In this document: in pieces, positions 25,572 to 34,770 of the stretch
Layout of the letters: every line of letters starts with the position of its first letter
Position numbering within the stretch: position 1 is the first letter of the stretch
Source of the DNA: JAAELZ01 sp965237485
GTDB taxonomy: Bacteria > Pseudomonadota > Gammaproteobacteria > Arenicellales > Poriferihabitantaceae
Length of the DNA stretch: 64,000 bases
Direction of reading: 5' to 3'
Assembly (NCBI GenBank): GCA_965237485.1
Contig: CBDEFQ010000009.1
Span: forward strand, 1,116,001 to 1,180,000
Translations under genes and position numbers: made by a program
Notes under the pieces: model-generated
What the model was told of the DNA's origin: nothing
Database searches by the model: none
The model's input: only the letters and a program-made list of their open reading frames with translations

Positions 25572-28500
25572 CCAAACTAGAAATAATTTCTTGGACAAAC
25601 CCTCGTTATCAATTTTGATGAAAAACTTGCAGCCACGCAACCGTGCCAAAGTCAGAACGGGGATTTTTAGAAAACTGCCCATTACAAGTTACTTTGACGC
25701 AGCTCTAGCAATGACAGCCACTGAAGCACAGGAACCCCCAACGCCTGAAGTTATTATCGAGCCACAAGTGTTAATTGCTGCGAGTGAAGATGAGCCAAAA
25801 GAAGCACCTGACACTGACTCTGAAGAAACGTCGGTAGATACAGGCGTAAGCGAGGTTCCTGAATCGGATATTACAAGTCTTACAAATGATGAAAGTAGTT
25901 CTGCGGAAGAACCTGCTGACATCACACTCGAAGCCAGCGAAACTGCTATTTCCGAAAACAATTTACAGGAATCAGAGCTGGCTGAACAAACTGATCTTCT
26001 CGAAGAAGCAATCATTGAAGATAGTGTTGAGCCTATCGATGTAAACAGTAATAATCAGAATATTCAAGTCGATACTTCTTCAGGTGATGAAGACGCTCAA
26101 GACGATGCTGAAATTGAGCAACCCCCTGAGATAAGCGATCTCCCACTTAGCTACATTCCCCCTGCAGGTGGAAACAACACCTTAGTCATAATCAACACGA
26201 ATGTTGATAATTATACCCAGCTGGTAGATGGTTCAACAGGCCACGTTCTTTTAATAGATAACACAACATCATTAAATGATATCAACGATAAGTTGCATAC
26301 CATTGATGCTGAGTTTGACCATATTGAAATATGGGCTCATTCCAATGGTGATGGAGTCACCATCGGTGAAACTGTGCTCGACAGCACTCAAGCGGTCGCT
26401 GAATTTGATAATGAATTAGAAACCTTGGCCAGTTTTGTTTCGCCTGAAGGATCCATCAACCTGTTTGGCTGCGGGTCAGCACAAACATCTACCGATGTGG
26501 CCATATTAGAAAGCATTTCAAATTCCACTGATTTGGTTATCCGAGGTTCTGTCAACGCTACAGGAAAAAACACCGATTACGTGTTGGAGTATTCGACTGA
26601 TGGGAATAGCGATGGTTATCGTTCTACGGGTATCGATTCTGATTCATTAGCCGCAGCCAATATTGTCTTAGCCGTTCCTGATGTCACTAGTGATCCGAGT
26701 AATGTCTCTGTTCTGAACACTTGGAGCTATCAGCATTCAGACGGTAATACACATTTTTATAAGTTGGTAAAAGCAGATGGCTATGTTTATACCTCGACTA
26801 ATAATACGCTTGATTACTCAACCGCACAAAGCCTGGCAGGACAACATTTGTTACATGGCCATCAAGGTCATTTATTGACCTTAACTGAGCAAGGAGAACA
26901 AAATGCCATGCTTGCGAATTTACCCACCACAGGGTGGGGTAATGCATGGATGGCAGGAACCGATAGCGCTAACGAAGGAATATGGGTTTGGGATGCAGGT
27001 CCCGAAGCTGGAACCCAGTTCTGGGATGATAATAGTAGTACCGGCCCGTTAGACTTCTGGTCTCCTGATTTTGATCAGCCCGATAATTATTTTAATGAGG
27101 ATTACACTGAAATTTATGGCCCTGGTATCTCTAATTCTCCTACTCCTGGCAACGCAATAGCAGAGTTAGGTTTAATCAATGACTGGAAACCAGCCGGCTA
27201 TAACCTACATTCTGTAATCTATGCTGGCACAGATTCTTATATTGTTGAGTTTTCAAATGAAAAGCCTGTAGCTAATAATAATTCAGGCACAACGGGTTAT
27301 GAAACAGCCGTTACGATAAATATTTTAGGCAATGATACGGATGCAGATAATGATGCTTTGAACTTCGTAGGTACCTCTACCACTTCAGCCAATGGTGGCA
27401 GTGTCATACTGAATGCTAACGGCACCGCCACCTACACGCCGCCCAGTGGATATAGTGGAACTGATACCTATAGTTACACAATCAATGACACCTTCGGTAG
27501 TACTGATAGTGCGACAGTGACGATTACTGTTCAGGCTGCTCCTGTTATTATAGTCGAACCTCCAGATTGTGCAGAGTACACAGAAAATGCTTCTTCTCAG
27601 GCAGTCGCTCCAGATATCTCATTTTCTGATCTTGATAGCCCTGATTTTCAAAGTCTTGAACTTAGTTTTCAGGGTTCTGGATGGGAATCAACCGATGCCA
27701 TCACCTACGGGCCCGTTCCTTCAGGACTCACTGTAACACCCACCCTAAGTGCTGGGGTACCCATTAGTTTATCTATCTCAGGAACCGCTTCAGATGCAGA
27801 CTATACAGCGTTTGCCCAAAGTATTAATTACCACAGCAGCTCTGAAAACCCTAGTGAAGAAAACAGAACTATTGAATGGACTCTAGTTGATACTGAGGGT
27901 AATGATACATCAGCTACTAGCAGCGTATGTGTCGATGCGGTAGCCGATGTCACGGTCGTGGTGCCTGATCCTGATGTCCCTGACGACCTGAACCCAAATA
28001 CACCAGGCTTCGATGCGGGCTGTATTACCGACTCTTATACGGAAAATGACGGAGCCACCGTCATGGCACCGAGTTTCACACTGTCTGATCTCGACAGCCC
28101 TGACCTGACCTCGATGACCTGGGATTTATCGGGTGCAGGTTGGGAATCAACCGATACCATCACTTACGGGCCCGTACCTTCAGGACTGACAGTCAATATC
28201 ACCACCGCGCCTGACGGTACGCCCACCGCCATCATTATGAGCGGTGAGATCGCCATCGAGGATTACCAAACCTTCGGCCAATCGATCACCTATCTCAGTA
28301 CCAGTGAGAATCCCAGTGAAGGCGAACGTTTGGTTAGCGTGACGGTATTGGACGATACGGCTGATGAGGCTTCTGCAAATGGAACTGAAGGCAACCCAGA
28401 GGTTGGCCCTGTATCTTCAGAGATCGCCACCTTTAACCTATGTGTCGATGCGGTAGCCGATGTCACGGTCGTGGTGCCTGATCCTGATGTCCCTGACGAC

Positions 28501-31332
28501 CTGAACCCAAATACACCAGGCTTCGATGCGGGCTGTATTACCGACTCTTATACGGAAAATGACGGAGCCACCGTCATGGCACCGAGTTTCACACTGTCTG
28601 ATCTCGACAGCCCTGACCTGACCTCGATGACCTGGGATTTATCGGGTGCAGGTTGGGAATCAACCGATACCATCACTTACGGGCCCGTACCTTCAGGACT
28701 GACAGTCAATATCACCACCGCGCCTGACGGTACGCCCACCGCCATCATTATGAGCGGTGAGATCGCCATCGAGGATTACCAAACCTTCGGCCAATCGATC
28801 ACCTATCTCAGTACCAGTGAGAATCCCAGTGAAGGCGAACGTTTGGTTAGCGTGACGGTATTGGACGATACGGCTGATGAGGCTTCTGCAAATGGAACTG
28901 AAGGCAACCCAGAGGTTGGCCCTGTATCTTCAGAGATCGCCACCTTTAACCTATGTGTCGATGCGGTAGCCGATGTCACGGTCGTGGTGCCTGATCCTGA
29001 TGTCCCTGACGACCTGAACCCAAATACACCAGGCTTCGATGCGGGCTGTATTACCGACTCTTATACGGAAAATGACGGAGCCACCGTCATGGCACCGAGT
29101 TTCACACTGTCTGATCTCGACAGCCCTGACCTGACCTCGATGACCTGGGATTTATCGGGTGCAGGTTGGGAATCAACCGATACCATCACTTACGGGCCCG
29201 TACCTTCAGGACTGACAGTCAATATCACCACCGCGCCTGACGGTACGCCCACCGCCATCATTATGAGCGGTGAGATCGCCATCGAGGATTACCAAACCTT
29301 CGGCCAATCGATCACCTATCTCAGTACCAGTGAGAATCCCAGTGAAGGCGAACGTTTGGTTAGCGTGACGGTATTGGACGATACGGCTGATGAGGCTTCT
29401 GCAAATGGAACTGAAGGCAACCCAGAGGTTGGCCCTGTATCTTCAGAGATCGCCACCTTTAACCTATGTGTCGATGCGGTAGCCGATGTCACGGTCGTGG
29501 TGCCTGATCCTGATGTCCCTGACGACCTGAACCCAAATACACCAGGCTTCGATGCGGGCTGTATTACCGACTCTTATACGGAAAATGACGGAGCCACCGT
29601 CATGGCACCGAGTTTCACACTGTCTGATCTCGACAGCCCTGACCTGACCTCGATGACCTGGGATTTATCGGGTGCAGGTTGGGAATCAACCGATACCATC
29701 ACTTACGGGCCCGTACCTTCAGGACTGACAGTCAATATCACCACCGCGCCTGACGGTACGCCCACCGCCATCATTATGAGCGGTGAGATCGCCATCGAGG
29801 ATTACCAAACCTTCGGCCAATCGATCACCTATCTCAGTACCAGTGAGAATCCCAGTGAAGGCGAACGTTTGGTTAGCGTGACGGTATTGGACGATACGGC
29901 TGATGAGGCTTCTGCAAATGGAACTGAAGGCAACCCAGAGGTTGGCCCTGTATCTTCAGAGATCGCCACCTTTAACCTATGTGTCGATGCGGTAGCCGAT
30001 GTCACGGTCGTGGTGCCTGATCCTGATGTCCCTGACGACCTGAACCCAAATACACCAGGCTTCGATGCGGGCTGTATTACCGACTCTTATACGGAAAATG
30101 ACGGAGCCACCGTCATGGCACCGAGTTTCACACTGTCTGATCTCGACAGCCCTGACCTGACCTCGATGACCTGGGATTTATCGGGTGCAGGTTGGGAATC
30201 AACCGATACCATCACTTACGGGCCCGTACCTTCAGGACTGACAGTCAATATCACCACCGCGCCTGACGGTACGCCCACCGCCATCATTATGAGCGGTGAG
30301 ATCGCCATCGAGGATTACCAAACCTTCGGCCAATCGATCACCTATCTCAGTACCAGTGAGAATCCCAGTGAAGGCGAACGTTTGGTTAGCGTGACGGTAT
30401 TGGACGATACGGCTGATGAGGCTTCTGCAAATGGAACTGAAGGCAACCCAGAGGTTGGCCCTGTATCTTCAGAGATCGCCACCTTTAACCTTTGTGTTAA
30501 CGAAGTTCCTGATGCACCTGTCATTGTCACTGACCCAAATTCACCTAGTGCTGAAGGCAATTGTGTTGAAATTGCACCCGGACAAAGCTGGACGCCGTTG
30601 TTACCGGGCATCACGCTCACAGATGATGATTCAAAAGATTTTACTCGGCTCGATTTACATATCGATATCGGTGTGGGCGATAAGATTAAATTTGATGAAA
30701 ACGTATTCACTAATGAAAATGTCAATGTAATTGCAGTTATAGATAGCCGTGGCGATTTGAATATTTATATAACGGGAGAAGCGCCTATCGTTGAATATCA
30801 GGATTTTATCGATAGCCTTGATATCAGAAATAACGGACAGGATGGTTCATCTTCGCATCAAGCACCCTGGAATTTACAAGTTTGGGATGATACCCCAATC
30901 AATCCCAATGACCCAGGTGGTGACAGCAATGGGCCATTGGTTTCTGATCCAGCGACGGGAAAGGTATGTGTAAAGGTTCCACCAAAGCCTGAACAACCTC
31001 CCGTAATAGAGATTTCTACCCAAAATGTAGTTGAAAGCAGACATATTGCAACGAACTCAATCCATATTGAACACCCAGCAGACGATAGGGAATTACCTGA
31101 TTACGCAACCAATCAACACATTTCTCTTGAAGTAAGGGGTCTGGATACACAGCTTGCTTTGCAATCCGACTCAACTGAACGAGTGATATCAAGCGATTCA
31201 AATGTAATCAATATTTTAGAGCACATACAAAGCCAGCACGAAGCTGATAGCAATGTTGTTGATCTTGAACAATGGCTATCTAACGAAGGTGAAGCTAACG
31301 CATTGCAGGCTGTATTGGCAGCGACTATATGA
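25564..31332 (+). CDS. Giant repeat-containing surface protein (DUF4347, lectin-like, cadherin-like)
   Basis: 1922 residues, no Sec signal. Residues ~36-55 (KLPITSYFDAALAMTA) resemble the degenerate LEPR-xLFDAA motif at the start of many large exported proteins. An acidic linker is followed by a DUF4347 domain (~205-365; HIEIWAHSNGDG ... NLFGCGSAQ), a C-type-lectin-like region (~380-560; YSTAQSLAGQHLLHGHQG ... WMAGTDSANEG) and a cadherin-like domain (~563-655; ILGNDTDADNDAL). One diverged repeat (~660-789), five identical 171-residue repeats (790-1644) and a unique C-terminus complete it. No RTX repeats or autotransporter barrel are seen. It is presumably exported by the proteins encoded just downstream and displayed as an adhesin, perhaps in mating contact. 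Confidence 0.85.
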   Translation: MNSQTRNNFLDKPSLSILMKNLQPRNRAKVRTGIFRKLPITSYFDAALAMTATEAQEPPTPEVIIEPQVLIAASEDEPKEAPDTDSEETSVDTGVSEVPESDITSLTNDESSSAEEPADITLEASETAISENNLQESELAEQTDLLEEAIIEDSVEPIDVNSNNQNIQVDTSSGDEDAQDDAEIEQPPEISDLPLSYIPPAGGNNTLVIINTNVDNYTQLVDGSTGHVLLIDNTTSLNDINDKLHTIDAEFDHIEIWAHSNGDGVTIGETVLDSTQAVAEFDNELETLASFVSPEGSINLFGCGSAQTSTDVAILESISNSTDLVIRGSVNATGKNTDYVLEYSTDGNSDGYRSTGIDSDSLAAANIVLAVPDVTSDPSNVSVLNTWSYQHSDGNTHFYKLVKADGYVYTSTNNTLDYSTAQSLAGQHLLHGHQGHLLTLTEQGEQNAMLANLPTTGWGNAWMAGTDSANEGIWVWDAGPEAGTQFWDDNSSTGPLDFWSPDFDQPDNYFNEDYTEIYGPGISNSPTPGNAIAELGLINDWKPAGYNLHSVIYAGTDSYIVEFSNEKPVANNNSGTTGYETAVTINILGNDTDADNDALNFVGTSTTSANGGSVILNANGTATYTPPSGYSGTDTYSYTINDTFGSTDSATVTITVQAAPVIIVEPPDCAEYTENASSQAVAPDISFSDLDSPDFQSLELSFQGSGWESTDAITYGPVPSGLTVTPTLSAGVPISLSISGTASDADYTAFAQSINYHSSSENPSEENRTIEWTLVDTEGNDTSATSSVCVDAVADVTVVVPDPDVPDDLNPNTPGFDAGCITDSYTENDGATVMAPSFTLSDLDSPDLTSMTWDLSGAGWESTDTITYGPVPSGLTVNITTAPDGTPTAIIMSGEIAIEDYQTFGQSITYLSTSENPSEGERLVSVTVLDDTADEASANGTEGNPEVGPVSSEIATFNLCVDAVADVTVVVPDPDVPDDLNPNTPGFDAGCITDSYTENDGATVMAPSFTLSDLDSPDLTSMTWDLSGAGWESTDTITYGPVPSGLTVNITTAPDGTPTAIIMSGEIAIEDYQTFGQSITYLSTSENPSEGERLVSVTVLDDTADEASANGTEGNPEVGPVSSEIATFNLCVDAVADVTVVVPDPDVPDDLNPNTPGFDAGCITDSYTENDGATVMAPSFTLSDLDSPDLTSMTWDLSGAGWESTDTITYGPVPSGLTVNITTAPDGTPTAIIMSGEIAIEDYQTFGQSITYLSTSENPSEGERLVSVTVLDDTADEASANGTEGNPEVGPVSSEIATFNLCVDAVADVTVVVPDPDVPDDLNPNTPGFDAGCITDSYTENDGATVMAPSFTLSDLDSPDLTSMTWDLSGAGWESTDTITYGPVPSGLTVNITTAPDGTPTAIIMSGEIAIEDYQTFGQSITYLSTSENPSEGERLVSVTVLDDTADEASANGTEGNPEVGPVSSEIATFNLCVDAVADVTVVVPDPDVPDDLNPNTPGFDAGCITDSYTENDGATVMAPSFTLSDLDSPDLTSMTWDLSGAGWESTDTITYGPVPSGLTVNITTAPDGTPTAIIMSGEIAIEDYQTFGQSITYLSTSENPSEGERLVSVTVLDDTADEASANGTEGNPEVGPVSSEIATFNLCVNEVPDAPVIVTDPNSPSAEGNCVEIAPGQSWTPLLPGITLTDDDSKDFTRLDLHIDIGVGDKIKFDENVFTNENVNVIAVIDSRGDLNIYITGEAPIVEYQDFIDSLDIRNNGQDGSSSHQAPWNLQVWDDTPINPNDPGGDSNGPLVSDPATGKVCVKVPPKPEQPPVIEISTQNVVESRHIATNSIHIEHPADDRELPDYATNQHISLEVRGLDTQLALQSDSTERVISSDSNVINILEHIQSQHEADSNVVDLEQWLSNEGEANALQAVLAATI
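27931..30495 (+). repeat. Five tandem 513-bp repeats inside the adhesin gene
   Basis: Copies start at 27931, 28444, 28957, 29470 and 29983, each exactly 513 bp (171 codons). I see no nucleotide difference between copies, so the amplification or homogenisation is very recent. The copy number in an assembly may be under-counted. Confidence 0.95.
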
Positions 31333-32843
31333 AAAATCTAATCTTAATACCTCTCACCGCCGTTTTAATTTCCCTTGTTGGTTGTGCCTCTTCTGACAAG
31401 CAGTCATTTGGGTCTAAAGACGTGATAGCTGAAGATACCCTAAATGCGCAAATATCTAGTCTACTTGATCCTCTGTATGACTTTGTCATAGAAAACCCGT
31501 TAACGCAGGGTGATGCAGCAGCCCTAATGTTTAGGCGAAATGGAGACATATTGCTTAAAGAACGCGAACTACTCCGATCGATCGGAGAGCTTAATGCGCA
31601 AAGCTTATCTTTTTTGCCACAGCTTACCCTTTCTGCTCAGAATACTGTTCGTAACAAACTCGCCCTATCAACCAGTGAACGATATAACGCGGATGGTGAG
31701 GCAACCGATCTCGGTGAGGTAGATACCACACCGAGTTATTCGTCGGAAAAGGAAAGCAAAACCACCAATGCCTTATTGAGCTTTGATTTATTAAATCTGT
31801 ACAAGAATCACCTTGTTTCACGCCAGCGTGGAAATGATATGTATATTGCACAATTACAAAAGGAATTAGCATCGGGTAATGCCTGGCTTGATCTAACCGC
31901 TGCCTGGTACTTATCAGGGCTCTCTCAATCGCTGGAAGCTGATATGAGCATGTCATTATCTGATATGCGTAACACGGTAGACAATGGTTGCCTGGACATC
32001 AGCTTATCAGCCATAGGCACCGATGAATTACTCGCTGATTGTGATGAGTCTTTAGCTTTAATCGGTCAGTTTGAAACCTCTATCAACTATCTCAAGCAAG
32101 GCAATACCAAATTGGCCACCCTGCTTTCGATTGATCCTAAACGACAGATACCGATCAAGGTCATGGAATTCACTGATCCAGGCAGCTTTAAAGCGAGTGC
32201 GTCAGAACTGGCCGATATCGCTCTTAGGCAAAGACCAGAGCTATATATAGAAGGTTACAACTATCGAAATGCGGCTCTCGACAAAAAGCGCGCCTGGTCT
32301 GGGCTATTTCCTAGTATTGAAGTGGGCTTAGAGCTTAAAACAGATAACAACAAATTCGTTATTAACCAGGACTGGGACGAAAAATACTACAAGGTAACTT
32401 GGAATATTTTAGGCTCGGCTTTAAGCGCCAGCACACATGCCAAGGTTGCTAAATACAATCAAGATACCATTGCACAAAAGCTAACCAACCTTGCCGTTGT
32501 GACGGTAAGCCAGATTTTTAGTGAGTATGATAATTATCATGCTCAGCGAAACACCTGGCTAAATAGTCACGCCAGATTAGTTAATTCACAGCGACAGTTA
32601 GATCGAGCGATAAAGCGGTTTGAAATGGGTGATATCAGCCCTTTACTTTATAAAGTTCAATCCATGAAGCATCTGTCCAAGAAATTAAAGTCCAGTGCTG
32701 ACTATGCCAGAATGAAAACCGCCCAGGCTCAGTTGTATCTGGCAATGGGCGTCCTCGTCACTCCCTTATTCTCACCCAATGACAGCGTACAAGTCATTGC
32801 GGGGCGCTTTGATGATCTCATTGCAAAGCTGGGGTTACTGTAA
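31329..32843 (+). CDS. TolC-like outer-membrane factor, lipoprotein
   Basis: 504 residues. Lipobox SLVGC, then a long helical body of the outer-membrane efflux type (ERELLRSIGELNAQSL ... RQLDRAIKRFEMGDIS, as in TolC/NodT proteins). ATGA overlap with the adhesin gene. It would form the outer-membrane exit duct for the adhesin. Confidence 0.78.
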   Translation: MKNLILIPLTAVLISLVGCASSDKQSFGSKDVIAEDTLNAQISSLLDPLYDFVIENPLTQGDAAALMFRRNGDILLKERELLRSIGELNAQSLSFLPQLTLSAQNTVRNKLALSTSERYNADGEATDLGEVDTTPSYSSEKESKTTNALLSFDLLNLYKNHLVSRQRGNDMYIAQLQKELASGNAWLDLTAAWYLSGLSQSLEADMSMSLSDMRNTVDNGCLDISLSAIGTDELLADCDESLALIGQFETSINYLKQGNTKLATLLSIDPKRQIPIKVMEFTDPGSFKASASELADIALRQRPELYIEGYNYRNAALDKKRAWSGLFPSIEVGLELKTDNNKFVINQDWDEKYYKVTWNILGSALSASTHAKVAKYNQDTIAQKLTNLAVVTVSQIFSEYDNYHAQRNTWLNSHARLVNSQRQLDRAIKRFEMGDISPLLYKVQSMKHLSKKLKSSADYARMKTAQAQLYLAMGVLVTPLFSPNDSVQVIAGRFDDLIAKLGLL

Positions 32844-33568
32844 TGAATTTAAGAGTCGCCGTTTTAATATTTCTGGCCATAACCAGAACAACCTTTGCTG
32901 ATGAGTCGACATTACCCATTATTGCCAGCGTCAAATCAAATACTGATCTTGAATTTATGGCTCCTTTATCAGGAGAAATCAAAAAACTTAATATCAGTAT
33001 CGGCTCAAAAGTCAATAAAGGTGATGTTATTGCAACCGTAGACTGTACCAATGAAAAACTAGGGCGTGGAAAGGCTAAAGCTTTGGTTGCAAAAGCAGAT
33101 GCGGCCCTTCAAAAGTCTCAGGACCAGCATATGTCTGGATTGATCTCTACTACAGAATTAAATGTATCAAAAGCAGATGCCGCTGTTGCCCGTGCTGGCC
33201 TGATTCAGGTCAATCAGTCGATAGGCCGCTGCAAAATCAAATCCCCTGTTCATGGCATTGTTGTGGACTTGCTTGCCAAAAAGGGCTCATGGATTCAACA
33301 AGGCAGTCCTATTGCGCATATTATTGATAATAAAAGCCTTTACATTTTAGCCATGGTCAGTGAAGTACGTTGGCCAGAACTCAATATTGGTGACACCATC
33401 ATGCTTGAAGGCAAGTTCATCGATGTGGGCGTTGTTAAAGCGGTTATCACTCATAAATCCCCTTTTATTAATCAACAAAGAAGGTTCCGTATTAATGCTG
33501 ATTTACCTAAACAAAACCCATCTGATGAAAATCTGATTGTAGGGATGAAGCTCAGAGAAAAGAGCTAA
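32843..33568 (+). CDS. Periplasmic adaptor (HlyD/RND-type), first
   Basis: 241 residues with signal peptide (LRVAVLIFLAITRTTFA). The lipoyl-like halves are MAPLSGEIKKLNISIGSKV and IKSPVHGIVVDLLAKKG, separated by a short helical hairpin. It lacks a membrane anchor beyond the signal. Overlaps the stop of the outer-membrane factor gene by one base. Confidence 0.8.
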   Translation: MNLRVAVLIFLAITRTTFADESTLPIIASVKSNTDLEFMAPLSGEIKKLNISIGSKVNKGDVIATVDCTNEKLGRGKAKALVAKADAALQKSQDQHMSGLISTTELNVSKADAAVARAGLIQVNQSIGRCKIKSPVHGIVVDLLAKKGSWIQQGSPIAHIIDNKSLYILAMVSEVRWPELNIGDTIMLEGKFIDVGVVKAVITHKSPFINQQRRFRINADLPKQNPSDENLIVGMKLREKS

Positions 33569-33570
33569 CC

Positions 33571-34770
33571 ATGAACAAGGCGATGGATGACATTCACGCT
33601 GAAGCTAAGGCGGTATTGAGTGCCAAGCTGGTAGAGCGAATGCGTCTGTTTGCAACATCATCAAAGCCGCCGCATTCGGGTGAACATTTTCTAGCGGTAG
33701 CACAGCTTTTTTGCAAATCAAACACCCATGGGTCGGCTCTGGGTATCATTCGCCATAAAAAGCGAGTGATCGCAAAAACCGTGAACTTTCCTGACGATAG
33801 TCGCCTTCTAAAGTTCTTCAGATACGTTGAGGACGAAACATCGCATGACTATGATCAAGGGGCTTTCAACATTGTAAGCCTGTCTGACAAATCAGAGCTG
33901 GTCATGCTGGGTGAGCCTGATGCCAGTTTTACCCCTATTGTTCAGCAGCTCTCTGAAAACCTGATATTTAAGCGTAAGCGGTACGCCTTTTACTTCTTTT
34001 TAGTGGCTATGCTTGTTCTAGGCGTAATTATGTTCTACCCGTTTAAAGAACGTGTTACCACAAACGGAACCGTGCTTGGTGCACCTGCTCATAGTGTTTC
34101 TTCAGGCATCGAGGGGCACATAGAAGAAATAACCCATCAATATGGATATGTTACTAGGGGTAGCACCATTGCGATCATTAGAAATGACATCGCGCTTCGG
34201 GTAGATCAAGCTGAGCTAGAACTGCGAGAACTCATAATCAATTATGAAAACGCTGCCTTAAGTAACCTTGAAGATGCCGAACTGATTGAGAGCAATATTC
34301 GTTCTAAGCGCAAACAAATTGAGCTATTGAGAAACCAGGCTCAACATAATCAAATTACCGCCAGTTCGGATGGCTATATCCAGTGGCAAGATAACATTAT
34401 CGGAAGGCTGATCAAACGAGGCGAAGATATCGCCATCATTCAGCCAAGCAACCAAAATGTTATCAGTGCGACGATTCCAGTAAAAGACTGGATCTCCATT
34501 AATAAAGAATCAACCGTGACGTTCATTCAGGACGGCAGTTTTAATAAATATTTACTCGAACTCGATCATGGACGGCCACATCTCATTTCAAGCATAGATG
34601 GGGTTCCAAGTTATCAGCTAAAAACCTATTTAGATCAGGATTTACCGACTGGAACCACCGGCATTTTAACCATCAAAGGAAACTATACAACCTTATGGAA
34701 TTGGCTGTTTGGGAACACCCTTCGCTGGTGGGCCTCAAATGTCTCCCTGCCCTCACTTAAAGCCCAATGA
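33571..34770 (+). CDS. HlyD-type adaptor with cytoplasmic N-domain, second
   Basis: 399 residues. About 135 residues of cytoplasmic N-terminal region, one membrane helix (AFYFFLVAMLVLGVIMFYPF), then HlyD barrel-sandwich halves (SSGIEGHIEEITHQYGYV; ITASSDGYIQWQDNIIG) around a coiled coil. The long cytoplasmic domain is unusual for HlyD and may recognise the substrate. Overlaps the M50 gene by 4 bp. Confidence 0.75.
   Translation: MNKAMDDIHAEAKAVLSAKLVERMRLFATSSKPPHSGEHFLAVAQLFCKSNTHGSALGIIRHKKRVIAKTVNFPDDSRLLKFFRYVEDETSHDYDQGAFNIVSLSDKSELVMLGEPDASFTPIVQQLSENLIFKRKRYAFYFFLVAMLVLGVIMFYPFKERVTTNGTVLGAPAHSVSSGIEGHIEEITHQYGYVTRGSTIAIIRNDIALRVDQAELELRELIINYENAALSNLEDAELIESNIRSKRKQIELLRNQAQHNQITASSDGYIQWQDNIIGRLIKRGEDIAIIQPSNQNVISATIPVKDWISINKESTVTFIQDGSFNKYLLELDHGRPHLISSIDGVPSYQLKTYLDQDLPTGTTGILTIKGNYTTLWNWLFGNTLRWWASNVSLPSLKAQ

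Noticed and set aside
25564..31332. Adhesin as an RTX or autotransporter protein
   Set aside because: No GGxGxD nonapeptide repeats and no C-terminal beta-barrel were seen; the repeats are of a different kind.
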